A stretch of DNA of 64,000 bases from contig NC_052487.1 of NCBI RefSeq assembly GCF_009730915.1, forward strand, positions 19,212,529 through 19,276,528, in the 5' to 3' direction. Positions within the stretch are counted from its first letter, which is position 1, and the number at the start of each line of letters is the position of its first letter. Both the position numbers and the translations under genes were made by a program. Below the pieces are notes generated by a model. It worked only from the letters and a program-made list of their open reading frames with translations. It searched no databases and was not told the origin of the DNA. Source of the stretch: Dioscorea cayenensis subsp. rotundata (lineage: Eukaryota; Streptophyta; Magnoliopsida; Dioscoreales; Dioscoreaceae). Below, one piece after another: positions 63,147-64,000 of this stretch.

Positions 63147-64000
63147 TTTCTTTAAATTTCTTTTGTATATCTGTCTGCAGAAAAATTGAACATCAAATTG
63201 AATGAAAAGAAATGCTGATTTGCAGGAATGTGTCATGGCTGCTCTTGATAAGAAGACTGTCATTCTTGTGACTCATCAAATTGATTTTTTAGATCAAGTT
63301 GATAGAATTCTGGTAAATTGCTCTCTTTTCAGTTGAATTATAGAAAACAGATGTCAACATTTTATATTTTGTTTTCTGCTGCAGGTTATGGAAAATGGGC
63401 AAATCAAACAAGCAGGGGAATATGAGGAGCTTGTAAGATCAGGAATGGCATTCGAAAAATTAGTGAACTCTCATCAATCTGCAAAAATAGTTTTAGATCC
63501 TGCAAAACCTCTCAAAAGTATTAAAAAACCAGAAGAGATTGAAAATCAAATTGAAGTTCAGTACGGAATTCCGATTGAAAACATAGGAACAGCTCAACTC
63601 ACAGAAGACGAAGAAACAGAGTTTGGAAGACTTGGATGGAAACCTTATAGAGATTACATCAGTGTCTCAAAGGGTTACATTCTTTTTTTCACAGTTATTC
63701 TCACCCAAACAATCTTTGCAATTATGCAAACAATGTCATCATATTGGTTAGCAATTGCAATCCAAATGCATGATCTTAATGAAAGCATTTTGATTGGAGT
63801 TTATACGGTGATTTCGGTTCTTAGTTGCTTGCTTGCATTCACAAGGAGTTGGTTTGCAGCTCATCTTGGATTGAAGGCCTCAAAGGAATTCTTTTGTGGA
63901 TTTATGGATTCAGTGTTCAAAGCTCCCATGTTGTTCTTTGATTCAACTCCGGTGGGAAGGATTTTAACTCGGGTAAAATCAACTTCTTCATCTCTCATTT
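60639..64000 (+). CDS. ABCC-type (MRP) ABC transporter, 5' part, with two one-base deletions
   Basis: Proposed exons are 60639-60654 (ATGAAGAAATTCATGG, less certain), 60729-62708, 62786-63106, 63226-63312 and 63385-63972. The gene then runs off the window in an intron. Order: TMD0-like hydrophobic N-terminus after [18 protein letters not shown], the linker and TMD1 entry [16 protein letters not shown]1 helices, and NBD1 with Walker [10 protein letters not shown], signature [14 protein letters not shown], Walker [17 protein letters not shown] and H-loop VTHQ. Then comes the [18 protein letters not shown] linker and the start of TMD2. It is close to plant ABCC8/ABCC10-like proteins, whose relatives carry glutathione or other conjugates, often into the vacuole; the substrate here is unknown. 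Exon 2 changes frame twice, at A5 61279-61283 and A4 61537-61540, each consistent with one missing A. With both restored, exons 1-2 make exactly 666 codons, in phase with exon 3. Confidence 0.92.

Noticed and set aside
1..64000. CRISPR arrays, operons, gene clusters or defence systems
   Set aside because: The window is plant nuclear DNA. The tandem repeats seen are minisatellites, and the genes are unrelated and individually promoted, so no clustered or undescribed system is supported.
1..64000. tRNA, rRNA or snoRNA genes
   Set aside because: No complete tRNA cloverleaf with A and B boxes or rRNA core was recognised. B-box-like words belong to SINE-type repeats. A tRNA/covariance-model scan would be needed to exclude small RNAs fully.

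Overview
The window is nuclear DNA of a flowering plant. Genes are split by GT-AG introns and separated by very AT-rich spacers. Those spacers hold a Ty1/copia retrotransposon, tRNA-derived SINEs, MITEs and microsatellites. The protein families are plant ones. The antiporter C-terminus (ending GSHDS) resembles monocot copies as I remember them, so a non-grass monocot is my guess, not a demonstrated result.

Layout: (1) 93-228, minus: first exon of an R2R3-MYB gene that continues beyond the left edge. (2) 1282-2451: two copies of one SINE family, each with perfect target-site duplications. (3) 2825-6443, plus: complete nine-exon SYP7-type syntaxin (Qc-SNARE). (4) 6444-15052: no recognisable gene, with MITE-like and tandem repeats. 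(5) 15053-16136, minus: intronless tandem CCCH zinc-finger gene with a one-base frameshift, and four G-box/ABRE motifs upstream. (6) 17.2-21.9 kb: AT-rich spacer with a non-autonomous element. (7) 22000-29340, plus: 20-exon cation/proton antiporter of the KEA4/5/6 type, frame-broken at a run of six G next to the start codon. (8) 30103-36553, plus: degenerate copia element with both LTRs and a CTTTC target duplication. (9) 36.5-39.2 kb: tandem duplication, MITEs and hairpins. (10) 39272-43192, plus: RGG-repeat RNA-binding protein gene with a frameshift and a nonsense codon. (11) 46151-50380, minus: nine-exon kinase with an N-terminal USP-like domain. (12) 50.4-60.6 kb: gene-free, with a CpG-rich island, a diverged solo LTR and a 1.3-kb Harbinger-like element carrying a seven-copy minisatellite. 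(13) 60639-64000, plus: 5' two-thirds of an ABCC (MRP-type) ABC transporter with two one-base deletions in A runs, continuing past the right edge.

The genes are unrelated housekeeping, trafficking, transport and regulatory genes, and nothing suggests they form a pathway. Four otherwise well-conserved genes carry single-base breaks, mostly in homopolymers, and correcting them restores whole-codon reading frames. This looks more like consensus error in a long-read assembly than four independent pseudogenes, although only reads or transcripts can decide. I found no convincing undescribed biological system. The most novel-looking items are repeats: the SINE family, the Harbinger-like element with its internal minisatellite, and a pair of related elements at 17.2 and 37.2 kb.
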